Shown here: one piece after another, positions 9,333 to 15,597 of the stretch
How positions within the stretch are numbered: the stretch's first letter is position 1
How the letters are laid out: every line of letters begins with the position of its first letter
Virus record (IMG/VR): IMGVR_UViG_3300042305_000261
Location: 1-20,373 of that record
Origin: a virus
Direction: 5' to 3' (one strand)
Length of the DNA stretch: 20,373 nucleotides
Position numbers and translations under genes: made by a program
The notes under the pieces: generated by a model
Told to the model about the DNA's origin: nothing
Databases searched by the model: none
The model's input: only the letters and a program-made list of their open reading frames with translations

Positions 9333-10350
9333 GGTCGTCATACTGCTGGCAGGGCTGGGGTTCCTGCTGTCATCATCGGTTTCTGCGGACACCACCCGTG
9401 TAACCACTAACAGTGACTACTGGTTCACTTTCAGTGAACAAACCTGGTTCACGGCCCGCACCCACTACATCGAAGGAATAGGGTCCGACCCGCATCTGTG
9501 GCTGTACAACGCCGACAACGAACTGATAACCGCCAACGACGACTGGTTCGGGTTGCAGTCCTACATTCAGGCTGACCTACCGGCAGGGCAGTACCGTCTG
9601 CGGGCCGGGATATGTTGCGGTGATCCAAACCGATGGTGGCAAGGGGTCGAGTACGACCTGGAGGTCAACACCGCGCTGTCTACGACCTCCACACAATCCA
9701 CAGAAACAAGCACCACGCTGCCCCCAACCACAACGTCGGAGCCTCCAACCACCACCACCTCGACATCGACTACCTCTACCACGACCACAACATCAACGGT
9801 GCCGCCAACATCAACGACAGAACCGCCACCGCCAACCACCACGTCGCCTCCGGAGACAACGACAACCTCTGTCGCCCCCACCGTTCCACCGTCCACTTCC
9901 ACGATTCCACCGTCCACCTCATCTTCAACTTCCACCACCACATCTTCAACCTCCACAACTGTTCCGGTCACTACAACAACAACGACAACCGTACAACAAA
10001 CCTATACGACTGTTGAGGTCACACCCGAACCTACCCCTGCCGAGGCGGCGGCTATCGCCACGAACCCTGAACAGGTCGCCGCCCTCACCGCCGACGAAGC
10101 CGAAGCGGTGTTCCAAGCCCTTGATGTGGACACCCTCACCGACGACCAAATTATCGAACTGGTTGCCGCAGTGCAGGACGCACCAGCCGAGGTGCGCGAA
10201 GCGTTCGAGGATGAGGTGGACATCTTCTCCGGGGCTACCGACACCTACGTCCCGCTCGGTTCCGTCGTCCCAGTCGGCACCCGCCGCGCCCTCATTGTCA
10301 TCACCACCGTCACCACTATCGCCGCCATCGGCGCGACCCGCAGATGGTAA
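9313..10350 (+). CDS. secreted Thr-rich, membrane-anchored surface protein
   Basis: A 345-residue protein starting with TTG (9313) inside the preceding gene. Residues 1-25 form a signal peptide ending SVSA. Residues 26-119 form a beta domain (DPHLWLYNADNELITANDDW, then AGQYRLRAG) resembling pre-peptidase C-terminal-type domains. Residues about 120-240 are a Thr/Ser/Pro mucin-like linker. Residues about 245-310 are acidic and helical, and residues about 324-341 are a membrane segment ending in GATRRW. The architecture predicts export with the C-terminus in the membrane. Such Thr linkers are common in Acidimicrobiia surface proteins, suggesting host origin. Possible roles are envelope rearrangement at lysis, superinfection exclusion or surface alteration; none is shown. 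Confidence 0.72.
   Translation: MKTRLSRVVILLAGLGFLLSSSVSADTTRVTTNSDYWFTFSEQTWFTARTHYIEGIGSDPHLWLYNADNELITANDDWFGLQSYIQADLPAGQYRLRAGICCGDPNRWWQGVEYDLEVNTALSTTSTQSTETSTTLPPTTTSEPPTTTTSTSTTSTTTTTSTVPPTSTTEPPPPTTTSPPETTTTSVAPTVPPSTSTIPPSTSSSTSTTTSSTSTTVPVTTTTTTTVQQTYTTVEVTPEPTPAEAAAIATNPEQVAALTADEAEAVFQALDVDTLTDDQIIELVAAVQDAPAEVREAFEDEVDIFSGATDTYVPLGSVVPVGTRRALIVITTVTTIAAIGATRRW
9673..10020 (+). repeat. ACN-rich low-complexity coding tract (Thr/Pro linker)
   Basis: The + strand is dominated by C and A, as runs of acc/aca/acg/act codons with interspersed ccg/cca and tcg/tcc. The tract encodes the mucin-like linker of the secreted protein. All six frames stay fairly open here because the tract has few T-initial trinucleotides, which creates long spurious frames on both strands. 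Confidence 0.7.
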
Positions 10351-10360
10351 TGTGCCACCC

Positions 10361-10531
10361 ATGAGGAAGTATCTCGGCGCGATCTACGCCCTGCTGATGT
10401 GGGCATCAGGCACCGGGTTCATCCTCATCACCCTGTCCGGTGAGACACTTCAGAAGGCGTTGATGCTGTCCGGGGCAACCCTTGCAATCATGCTGGCAGC
10501 CATCGCTCTCGGTATCGGAATGGATGACTAG
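10361..10531 (+). CDS. 56-residue protein with two membrane segments
   Basis: ATG 10361 begins 10 bases after the Thr-rich protein's stop; the frame has 56 codons and ends at TAG 10529-10531. The product, MRKYLGAIYALLMWASGTGF onward, has hydrophobic segments at about residues 5-24 and 31-51 joined by a short polar turn (SGETLQKA), with both ends polar. This hairpin topology resembles small holins or antiholins. It lies between a secreted protein and the endolysin, which supports a lysis role, but no family is recognised. Confidence 0.6.
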   Translation: MRKYLGAIYALLMWASGTGFILITLSGETLQKALMLSGATLAIMLAAIALGIGMDD

Positions 10532-10533
10532 CC

Positions 10534-10908
10534 ATGTTTGATTGGATGTCCGACCCGCAGCGTGAGGCGTACCGCCGTGCGATGGAGGACTACGACAAGT
10601 TCGCGGACATCGTTCACCACTGGAACGACGAGGCCCGACCCGAACATGACGACATCCAGTACAAGGCTGAAACCCTGGAGTTTTGGGATGGGGTGGACAT
10701 CGGGATGGTGGTCGCCAACACCGGGTATCTCAGCGTAGTGTTGAACAGTCTTGAGGAAGCGTTGGAAACATACGGTTCCTGGGAAGAAATCCCCGACGAT
10801 TACGACTTTGGCGGCGACGACCGCGAACCGTTTGACTATGATGACGGGAACCCTACGGGGTGGATATGCGACAAATGCCAACAGGAGGAAGACGATGCCG
10901 GGTCGTAA
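10534..10908 (+). CDS. acidic hypothetical protein with C-terminal CxxC
   Basis: A 124-residue, very acidic protein starting 2 bases after the preceding stop. The first half is helical (MSDPQREAYRRAMEDYDKFA). The second half is Asp/Glu-rich (DDYDFGGDDREPFDYDD) and ends with WICDKCQQEE, a single CxxC that may bind metal as a dimer or be a remnant. It has no signal peptide or membrane segment. Its last 14 bases overlap the endolysin start, and the endolysin's AGGAGG lies within it. I recognise no family. The acidic surface resembles DNA-mimic or inhibitor proteins in a loose sense only. Confidence 0.6.
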   Translation: MFDWMSDPQREAYRRAMEDYDKFADIVHHWNDEARPEHDDIQYKAETLEFWDGVDIGMVVANTGYLSVVLNSLEEALETYGSWEEIPDDYDFGGDDREPFDYDDGNPTGWICDKCQQEEDDAGS

Positions 10909-11410
10909 GTACACAGGTAACAGCGACGGTCTGAGCCGTACCGGGCTTCGTCTCGGCACGAAGAAGTTCATGGACCTTGCCATCAAGGAGTACGGGCTGA
11001 GCAACCTGGGTGGGTTTGCGAACCGTTCGATGAACAACCCGAAGGCAAAGAAGGGCGACCCAAAGTGGCTGTCCGTCCATGCCACGGGGCGGGCCTGCGA
11101 CCTTGGCTACAAAGACCGCAAGCGGGCGATGGAACTGTGGAACCTGATGCTCGCCAACTCAAAGCTGTTCCAGCTGGAGGAGGCACACGACTACGCTTTC
11201 GATGAGGACAAGACCGACAAGGAGAAGGGCTGGGGTCGCGGCTACCGATGCAGTCGCGGCGAGGGTGAGGCCGGGGTGAAGGTCTATGACGAGAAGGACA
11301 ACGCCGGTTCGCAGGGCGGACGCTGGCTGCATTTCGAGTTGTCACCTGCTATGGCTGACGATCCGGGCAAGGTCGCTGCCGTGTGGAAAAAGATTCACGG
11401 ACAGGCATGA
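10895..11410 (+). CDS. endolysin, M15-type peptidase
   Basis: A 171-residue protein. ATG 10895 has AGGAGG at 10883-10888, which decides this start over longer in-frame options. The M15/VanY zinc-peptidase motifs are visible: SVHATGRACDLG gives H62 and D69 (SxHxxGxAxD), and GGRWLHFEL gives H146 as the third ligand. M15 endolysins cut peptide stems or cross-links of peptidoglycan, releasing progeny. No cell-wall-binding domain or signal peptide is seen, so export would depend on a holin. It overlaps the preceding gene and its TGA overlaps the next ATG (ATGA, 11407-11410). Confidence 0.85.
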   Translation: MPGRKYTGNSDGLSRTGLRLGTKKFMDLAIKEYGLSNLGGFANRSMNNPKAKKGDPKWLSVHATGRACDLGYKDRKRAMELWNLMLANSKLFQLEEAHDYAFDEDKTDKEKGWGRGYRCSRGEGEAGVKVYDEKDNAGSQGGRWLHFELSPAMADDPGKVAAVWKKIHGQA

Positions 11411-11508
11411 GGTATGCGGCCCTGGCAAGCAGTTTTCTTTTTGGCATCTGCTTTTCTGTATGCCTGTTTTTTTCTCTCATTTATCTTGAAGTGAAGGACA
11501 GACCATGA
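11407..11508 (+). CDS. 33-residue single-pass membrane peptide
   Basis: ATG 11407 overlaps the endolysin TGA, and the TGA at 11506-11508 overlaps the next gene's ATG at 11505; this double ATGA coupling is the main evidence for coding. The product is MRYAALASSFLFGICFSVCL plus 13 residues, with one continuous hydrophobic segment (about residues 5-26) and a charged tail EVKDRP. It is likely a small inner-membrane peptide of the lysis region, possibly a holin regulator or spanin-like factor. The DNA is T-rich compared with its neighbours. Confidence 0.6.
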   Translation: MRYAALASSFLFGICFSVCLFFSLIYLEVKDRP

Positions 11509-11765
11509 CTTTTGCACAGTGGATCATCACAGCTGGCGGCGTGGTCGCAGCCCTCGGCATCATTTGGCGTGGCGTTGTGTACCCGGTCGTCAGATGGGGG
11601 AAGCGCATTGAAAAGGCTGTGTCTTTCGTTGAGTCAAACATGGTGAACAACGGTGGCGCATCCATGCGCGATGCGATTGACCGTATCGAGGCACGTCTCA
11701 CGGTTGTGGAAAAGAAACCTGAAAGTTCTACGGTTCGCAAGAAGGCTGCACCGAAAGCCAAGTAG
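11505..11765 (+). CDS. membrane-anchored coiled-coil protein, possible second holin
   Basis: An 86-residue protein. An N-terminal membrane segment (AQWIITAGGVVAALGIIW, about 4-21) is followed by a basic stretch, a coiled-coil-like helix with RDAIDRIEARLTVVEKK (about 55-71), and a Lys/Ala tail. Proteins of this design are often encoded beside actinophage endolysins and are proposed as accessory holins. It overlaps the 33-residue membrane peptide, which implies coordinated synthesis. Its function is inferred from position and topology. Confidence 0.6.
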   Translation: MTFAQWIITAGGVVAALGIIWRGVVYPVVRWGKRIEKAVSFVESNMVNNGGASMRDAIDRIEARLTVVEKKPESSTVRKKAAPKAK

Positions 11766-11781
11766 TAATCTGACGAGTCCT

Positions 11782-11916
11782 ATGACCCGTCAAGATGTTG
11801 AACTGCTCCTGAAATACCTGATGAAAACCCCGGTCCTGCCGAACGACCAGGACCAGTTCATTCAGGCGGTTGAACGGCTCGCAGCCTTGCTGAACAAGAA
11901 AACATCCCGCGTATAG
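11782..11916 (+). CDS. 44-residue helical hypothetical protein
   Basis: ATG 11782 opens 44 codons ending at TAG 11914-11916. The product MTRQDVELLLKYLMKTPVLP onward is amphipathic and helical, ending AALLNKKTSRV, with no membrane segment. It is the last gene before the 7-deazapurine cassette and is followed within 3 bases by a perfect 6-base inverted repeat. I recognise no family; coding is supported mainly by gap-filling and reasonable composition. Confidence 0.5.
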   Translation: MTRQDVELLLKYLMKTPVLPNDQDQFIQAVERLAALLNKKTSRV

Positions 11917-11918
11917 AA

Positions 11919-11933
11919 CTACCAAGATGGTAG
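11919..11933. promoter_or_regulatory. perfect inverted repeat at the transporter start (possible translational or transcriptional operator)
   Basis: CTACCA (11919-11924), AGA, TGGTAG (11928-11933) forms a 6-base-pair hairpin with a 3-base loop. It ends one base before the GTG at 11935 and occupies the place where a ribosome binding site should be. No U-run follows, so it is not a normal terminator. It could be a protein-binding site or a structure limiting translation of the transporter. Confidence 0.35.
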
Positions 11934-11934
11934 C

Positions 11935-12480
11935 GTGAGCGGCATGAAGGTTGCCAAGTACATCTCGTTTATCTCTTATCTGTTGACCATCCCCGTAGCC
12001 AACTGGATGATCAACAACATCGGTTCACAGGCGTTTCCTGACGGCCCGCACACAATCCCGGTCGGGTTCGGTTACCAAGCCCCGAGTGGTGTGCTAGCCA
12101 TCGGTATCGCTCTGTTCATGCGTGACTACATTCAGGAACAGTTCGGAAGGAAGCCAGCTTTGGTGGCGATCGTCTTGGGTGTCGGCCTGTCGTACCTAGT
12201 CAACCCTGTCGTGGCAACAGCATCAGCTGTTGCGTTTGCACTGGGCGAACTGTCAGATTTTTTTGTGTACACAGAAATCAAGAAGCGTTCGATTATCGCA
12301 GCAGTAACGGCATCAGGAATCGTCGGTGGTGTCATTGACTCACTTGTGTTTTTGCAGATTGCTTTTGGTTCAACCCAGTATTGGGAAGGACAGGTCATCG
12401 GCAAGACCGTGATGGCTGTTCTTGCCGGGTGTTTTATTTGGGCGCGTCGTGCTGTACCTATCCGGTTGTTTGCCCGCTAA
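11935..12480 (+). CDS. yhhQ: VUT/YhhQ-family transporter (queuosine-precursor, 7-deazapurine uptake)
   Basis: A 181-residue multi-spanning membrane protein; GTG 11935 is used here, ATG 11944 is an alternative. About six hydrophobic segments are visible. The family hallmark lies near residues 43-65: YQAPSGVLAIGIALFMRDYI followed by QEQFGR. Later come ALGELSDFFVYT, KRSIIAA and GGVIDSLVFLQIAFG, also typical of VUT (PF02592) proteins. Bacterial YhhQ imports preQ0/preQ1, precursors of queuosine in tRNA and of 7-deazaguanine in DNA. It overlaps the next gene, a TGT-like protein, strongly implying one pathway. No riboswitch fits in the 18-base gap upstream. The family call is firm; the exact substrate is inferred. 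Confidence 0.85.
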   Translation: MSGMKVAKYISFISYLLTIPVANWMINNIGSQAFPDGPHTIPVGFGYQAPSGVLAIGIALFMRDYIQEQFGRKPALVAIVLGVGLSYLVNPVVATASAVAFALGELSDFFVYTEIKKRSIIAAVTASGIVGGVIDSLVFLQIAFGSTQYWEGQVIGKTVMAVLAGCFIWARRAVPIRLFAR

Positions 12481-13063
12481 AGAAAACCTTCGTGTTGACC
12501 TACTGAATAACGGCATAGGTATTCTGCTCACCCCGTTTTCTCAACGTGTTGCGCCTTCAGAGTTTGTGTGGGCAGCAGACAACGGTTGTTTCGCCGCCAA
12601 GTGGGACGAAAAAACTTGGCGACGGTGGCTTGAATCAAAAGAGTCGCCGTCGTCGGCCCTGTTCGCTGTGGTGCCTGATGTTGTTGCCGACCATGTGGGG
12701 ACGTTGCACAGGTGGGATCAGTACAGCGGTTTTGTTCGGTCGCTTGGCTACAAACCAGCGTTTGTTTTGCAGGATGGGGCAACAATCGAGTCAATTCCGT
12801 GGGATAGTTGTGATGCGTTGTTTATTGGTGGCACAACGGATTTCAAACTGGGGGAAACAGCCAGGATTATCACGGCCTACGCAAAAACTTTAGGCAAATG
12901 GGTGCATATGGGCCGGGTCAATAGTTCTAGACGGATCAGGATTGCAGTTGACTGGGGGTGTGATTCTGTTGACGGGACGTATTTGGCGTTCGGGCCTGAT
13001 ATAAACACCCCGAAACTCATCAACATGATGAACCGTGCAACGCAACAGTTGTCTTTGTTTTAG
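12470..13063 (+). CDS. DpdA-like mini tRNA-guanine-transglycosylase (DNA 7-deazaguanine insertion)
   Basis: About 197 residues from TTG 12470; GTG 12449 or TTG 12422 are alternatives, and conserved-looking sequence begins near LLNNGIG. TGT-fold signatures occur in order: ADNGCF (general-base Asp, matching DSGGF of TGT), VVPDVVAD (substrate-binding Asp), FVLQDG (Gln of VQGG), FIGGTTDFKLGE (the IGGLAVGE loop), WVHMGRVNSS (the LMGVG strand) and CDSVDGT, whose second Asp (codon 12971) aligns with the TGT nucleophile. The C-terminal zinc site of bacterial TGT is absent and the protein is half the usual length. DpdA proteins exchange guanine in DNA for a 7-deazaguanine. Overlap with the transporter gene supports that role. 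The precise subfamily and product base are unknown. Confidence 0.75.
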   Translation: MPAKENLRVDLLNNGIGILLTPFSQRVAPSEFVWAADNGCFAAKWDEKTWRRWLESKESPSSALFAVVPDVVADHVGTLHRWDQYSGFVRSLGYKPAFVLQDGATIESIPWDSCDALFIGGTTDFKLGETARIITAYAKTLGKWVHMGRVNSSRRIRIAVDWGCDSVDGTYLAFGPDINTPKLINMMNRATQQLSLF

Positions 13064-13093
13064 GTGTGACACCCTGTTGCTAGGGTTCCCCGC

Positions 13094-13204
13094 ATGGATC
13101 ACAACTGGTTGACCTGCCCCGACTGCGGGAACTCATGGCCCGAGAAAGACTCACGGTACTGCCCTGTGTGCGGCACGAAAGGCGAAGACGATGGACGCGA
13201 GTGA
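13094..13204 (+). CDS. 36-residue zinc-ribbon protein
   Basis: ATG 13094 opens 36 codons ending at TGA 13202-13204. The product MDHNWLTCPDCGNSWPEKDS is followed by RYCPVCG and an acidic tail. Two CPxCG knuckles 15 residues apart form a textbook zinc ribbon. It overlaps the next gene by 14 bases. Small zinc ribbons like this can bind nucleic acid or proteins, but the specific function is unknown. It follows the mini-TGT gene by 30 bases and could belong to either module. Confidence 0.6.
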   Translation: MDHNWLTCPDCGNSWPEKDSRYCPVCGTKGEDDGRE

Positions 13205-13487
13205 CTTCCCTGTTGTCATCGTGAAATGGGCTGACGCTCACGCCTCAGCTGGCGGTTGGCTCAACCTTGACGACTATGAGGATGACGGTGAGTGCATCGT
13301 CACCACCATCGGGTATCTTGTCCCTGCTGACTCACCGGGCGGCAAGAAGGATCATGTGTCGGTGTGGCAGACCATCACCGATGGTGAGGGTATCCACGGG
13401 TTCCACATCCCGGTCGGGATGGTCAGGAACATGACGGTGATTCCCGCAGAAAAAATCGTGTCAGACCTTGACACACCCTCTGCGTAG
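13191..13487 (+). CDS. conserved hypothetical phage protein
   Basis: A 98-residue soluble protein. It opens MDASDFPVVIVKWADAHAS, then GGWLNLDDYEDDGECIVTTI, GGKKDHVSVWQTITDGEG and HIPVGMVRNMTVI. The pattern VVEWxDAH followed by VTTVGxL and KKDHVSL is familiar from small, uncharacterised proteins of phages and bacteria, likely of mixed beta fold. It begins within the zinc-ribbon gene and ends 35 bases before the exonuclease. A consensus-like promoter begins inside its 3' end, so it is probably the last gene of the upstream unit. Confidence 0.6.
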   Translation: MDASDFPVVIVKWADAHASAGGWLNLDDYEDDGECIVTTIGYLVPADSPGGKKDHVSVWQTITDGEGIHGFHIPVGMVRNMTVIPAEKIVSDLDTPSA

Positions 13488-13497
13488 CCTGTACCTT
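13468..13497 (+). promoter_or_regulatory. sigma70/SigA-like promoter before the recombination module
   Basis: A perfect -35 TTGACA (13468-13473) is followed after 18 bases by TACCTT (13492-13497), which fits the actinobacterial TAnnnT -10 form. Transcription would begin near 13504, upstream of the ribosome binding site (AGAAGGGG) and ATG 13523 of the exonuclease. It is the best promoter-like pair I found in the window. It is untested and could be chance. Confidence 0.45.
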
Positions 13498-13522
13498 ACC
13501 GTTCAACAAGAAAGAAGGGGTT

Positions 13523-14479
13523 ATGACACTCAACCGCTACCGCATCCCTAAACCGGAACACGGAGGCCAGGAATGGTTGAACATCCGTTTCCGTGACGAA
13601 CACGGCAACAAGCGTGTCTCAGCATCAGCTGTCGCCGCAATCTACGGGTTGCACCCGTTCGTCCCGATGGACAAGTACGCCGCCGAACTGTTGGGTGATG
13701 TCGCACCGTCCCCGATTCCGCCGAACCCGGCGATGGAGCGGGGCAACAGGTTGGAGCCGTTCGTGTTGGAATGGGCGAGCGACAAGCTCGGGCTGCGGTT
13801 CGACACCCCCGAGGAAATGTTTGCTGCCGACTCTGCGAACGGGGCGCGTATGGTCGCCACCTTGGACGGGCTGTGGGAACAGGACGGCAAACGCAAGGTG
13901 CTGGAAATCAAAACCACCACCCGCAAATGGGAAGGTCAACTGCCGGACTACTGGAAGATTCAAGGCATCCAGCAAGCCATCTGCGCTGATGTGAACCAAA
14001 TCCTGTGGGCCATCTTCGACCCGTCCATGATTCTCCACATCCATGTCCAGCACATCACACAGGCAGAAATGGATGAGCATGTCGCCGCTGTGGAGAACTG
14101 GTTGAACAGCATCGAACTGGGGATGACCCCGACCGGGGTGCGCTGGTCGTATGAGACGGTGCAGACCCGCTACAAGGAATCGTTGAACTCAACCAGTAAC
14201 ATTGATCCTGCCCACAAGGACCTGTTCGACAGGTTGCGGCATGTTCGCAGCGAACTGGAGTCGTACAAGAAACTTGAGGACGATTTGAAGGCACAGATTT
14301 GTGAGTTGATGGGCCAGTCGGACACGGCTGTGATGAACGGGTACACGGTTGCCACATGGAAAACCCAGGTGCGTGACACGTTTGACAGCAAAGGGTTCAG
14401 GGTGGCACACCCGGAACTGGCACTTCAGTTCACGAAACAAACAACAACCCGCACGTTCCTTTTGAAAAACGACCGATGA
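13523..14479 (+). CDS. YqaJ/lambda-Exo-type recombination exonuclease
   Basis: A 318-residue protein, preceded by AGAAGGGG. The PD-(D/E)xK core of YqaJ viral recombinases is visible: SASAVAAIYGLHPF (about 33-46), MERGNRLEPFVLEWA (71-85), VATLDG with catalytic D115, and VLEIKT giving E128-x-K130, then PDYWKIQGIQQA, the motif that follows the active site in this family. The C-terminal part includes a helical segment (RSELESYKKLEDDLKAQICE). Such enzymes digest the 5' strand from DNA ends to expose 3' tails for an annealing protein. That partner is probably the gene two positions downstream. The stop overlaps the next start (ATGA). Confidence 0.85.
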   Translation: MTLNRYRIPKPEHGGQEWLNIRFRDEHGNKRVSASAVAAIYGLHPFVPMDKYAAELLGDVAPSPIPPNPAMERGNRLEPFVLEWASDKLGLRFDTPEEMFAADSANGARMVATLDGLWEQDGKRKVLEIKTTTRKWEGQLPDYWKIQGIQQAICADVNQILWAIFDPSMILHIHVQHITQAEMDEHVAAVENWLNSIELGMTPTGVRWSYETVQTRYKESLNSTSNIDPAHKDLFDRLRHVRSELESYKKLEDDLKAQICELMGQSDTAVMNGYTVATWKTQVRDTFDSKGFRVAHPELALQFTKQTTTRTFLLKNDR

Positions 14480-14928
14480 AAACTTGTACAAAGTGCCACG
14501 CAGCATTGGGCGAAGAACAGTTTCGTCCGTCGCCCCGGAATAAGGGCGGTCGCGCCAGCATTTGTAAAGCTTGCCATGTGGGGTTGACGCAGAATTGGCG
14601 GCGCAACAACCCCAACAAGGTGCGTAACTCTAGACTCAAACACAAGTTCAGTCTTACCAGTGCCGCTTATGACGCAATGTTGTCAACACAAAATGGTGTT
14701 TGCGCTATTTGCGGTCAACCGGAAACAATGATGCGGCGTGGACAAGTGGTTGCTTTGTCGGTAGATCACGACAGAACATGTTGTCCGACTGAAAGGTCTT
14801 GCGGTTCATGTATTCGGGGGTTACTCTGCTACTCCTGTAATACGGGTATTGCACGATTCAACGACAATCCAGCAATTTTGCAGAAAGCAATTCAATACAT
14901 CCAAAAATCCTTGAAAGGGGAAAAGTAA
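14476..14928 (+). CDS. recombination endonuclease VII-type HNH nuclease
   Basis: A 150-residue protein. An N-terminal Cys pair (CTKC at 4-7) and a second pair (CKAC) form a zinc ribbon. A middle segment follows (KFSLTSAAYDAML). The endonuclease VII core (PF02945-type) carries CAICGQP, the catalytic-type VDHDR, and IRGLLCYSCNTGIARFNDNP. T4 endonuclease VII resolves branched DNA and clears junctions before packaging. The gene overlaps the exonuclease and the annealing protein by 4 and 1 bases, so it may be a functional part of the recombination operon. Alternatively it is a mobile HNH gene inserted between two partner genes. Confidence 0.85.
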   Translation: MKTCTKCHAALGEEQFRPSPRNKGGRASICKACHVGLTQNWRRNNPNKVRNSRLKHKFSLTSAAYDAMLSTQNGVCAICGQPETMMRRGQVVALSVDHDRTCCPTERSCGSCIRGLLCYSCNTGIARFNDNPAILQKAIQYIQKSLKGEK

Positions 14929-15596
14929 TGACAGAGAACACCAACCAACTCCGCAAAGTCCTGGTGGACTACGCGGTGCCGGACCCGAAGATTGTCGGCA
15001 AACTGCCGAAAGGTGGGGCAACCCTTGACTTCGTGGGTCACGCGGACATCACCCGCATCCTCATCGAGATTGACCCGCACTGGCGGCTCGTCCCTATCGC
15101 ATGGGAGAACGGTCGTCCGGCGGTCAACATCGTGAACGACATGGCAACGATGTGGTTCGAGATGACACTGCTCGGGCAGGCCCGCCTCGCTATCGGCACC
15201 GCAAAGGCGAACAGCATGGACTTGGACAAGGTGCTGTACGGTGACGCTCTCCGCAACGGGGCGATGCGTTTCGGTATCGGCCTGTCGCTGTGGACGAAGC
15301 AGGAATGGGATGACTTGGATCATCACGCACCAGCGAAGCCCGCACCGAAGCAGACCGGTCAGGCTGTGACAAGCAAGACCATCGGCAACCGCCCGCAGGA
15401 CGCAAAGAGCGACCTGTCACCGAAGCCGACCGCCCCACTCTCCGACGAGCAGGTTGCACAGTTCCGTGCCGCCTGCGAAGCAAAGGGGCTGGATGCGGAC
15501 AGCGTTGCCGAAGCAGCAGGTATTGAACCTGGTGCTGTGTGGATTCAGGCGCACCTGTCTGCTCTGCGGGCCACGTTCAAGGAACTGGTGGGCTGA
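14928..15596 (+). CDS. single-strand annealing protein, Rad52/ERF-like
   Basis: A 222-residue protein whose ATG overlaps the preceding stop. The N-terminal domain holds LDFVGHADITRILIEIDPHW (about 33-52) and WFEMTLLGQARLAI. The motif GDALRNGAMRFGIGLSLW (about 105-122) corresponds to the conserved DALKRAxxxFGIGRxLY element of Rad52/ERF-type annealing proteins. A Pro/Lys-rich linker (about 133-175) leads to a helical C-terminal domain. Such proteins coat ssDNA exposed by the exonuclease and anneal complementary strands. Pairing with the YqaJ-type exonuclease and an SSB is the usual phage arrangement. The exact family is uncertain; a RecT-like function would be equivalent. Confidence 0.7.
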   Translation: MTENTNQLRKVLVDYAVPDPKIVGKLPKGGATLDFVGHADITRILIEIDPHWRLVPIAWENGRPAVNIVNDMATMWFEMTLLGQARLAIGTAKANSMDLDKVLYGDALRNGAMRFGIGLSLWTKQEWDDLDHHAPAKPAPKQTGQAVTSKTIGNRPQDAKSDLSPKPTAPLSDEQVAQFRAACEAKGLDADSVAEAAGIEPGAVWIQAHLSALRATFKELVG

Positions 15597-15597
15597 C

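Noticed and set aside
9620-10350. Alternate-frame open frame through the Thr-rich linker
   Set aside because: The ACN-rich tract lacks stops in several frames. Only the last part of this frame, from ATG 10361, is supported as a real small gene.
11917-11934. preQ1 riboswitch before the YhhQ-like gene
   Set aside because: The gap is 18 bases and lacks the needed stem and A-rich tail; only a simple 6-base-pair hairpin is present.
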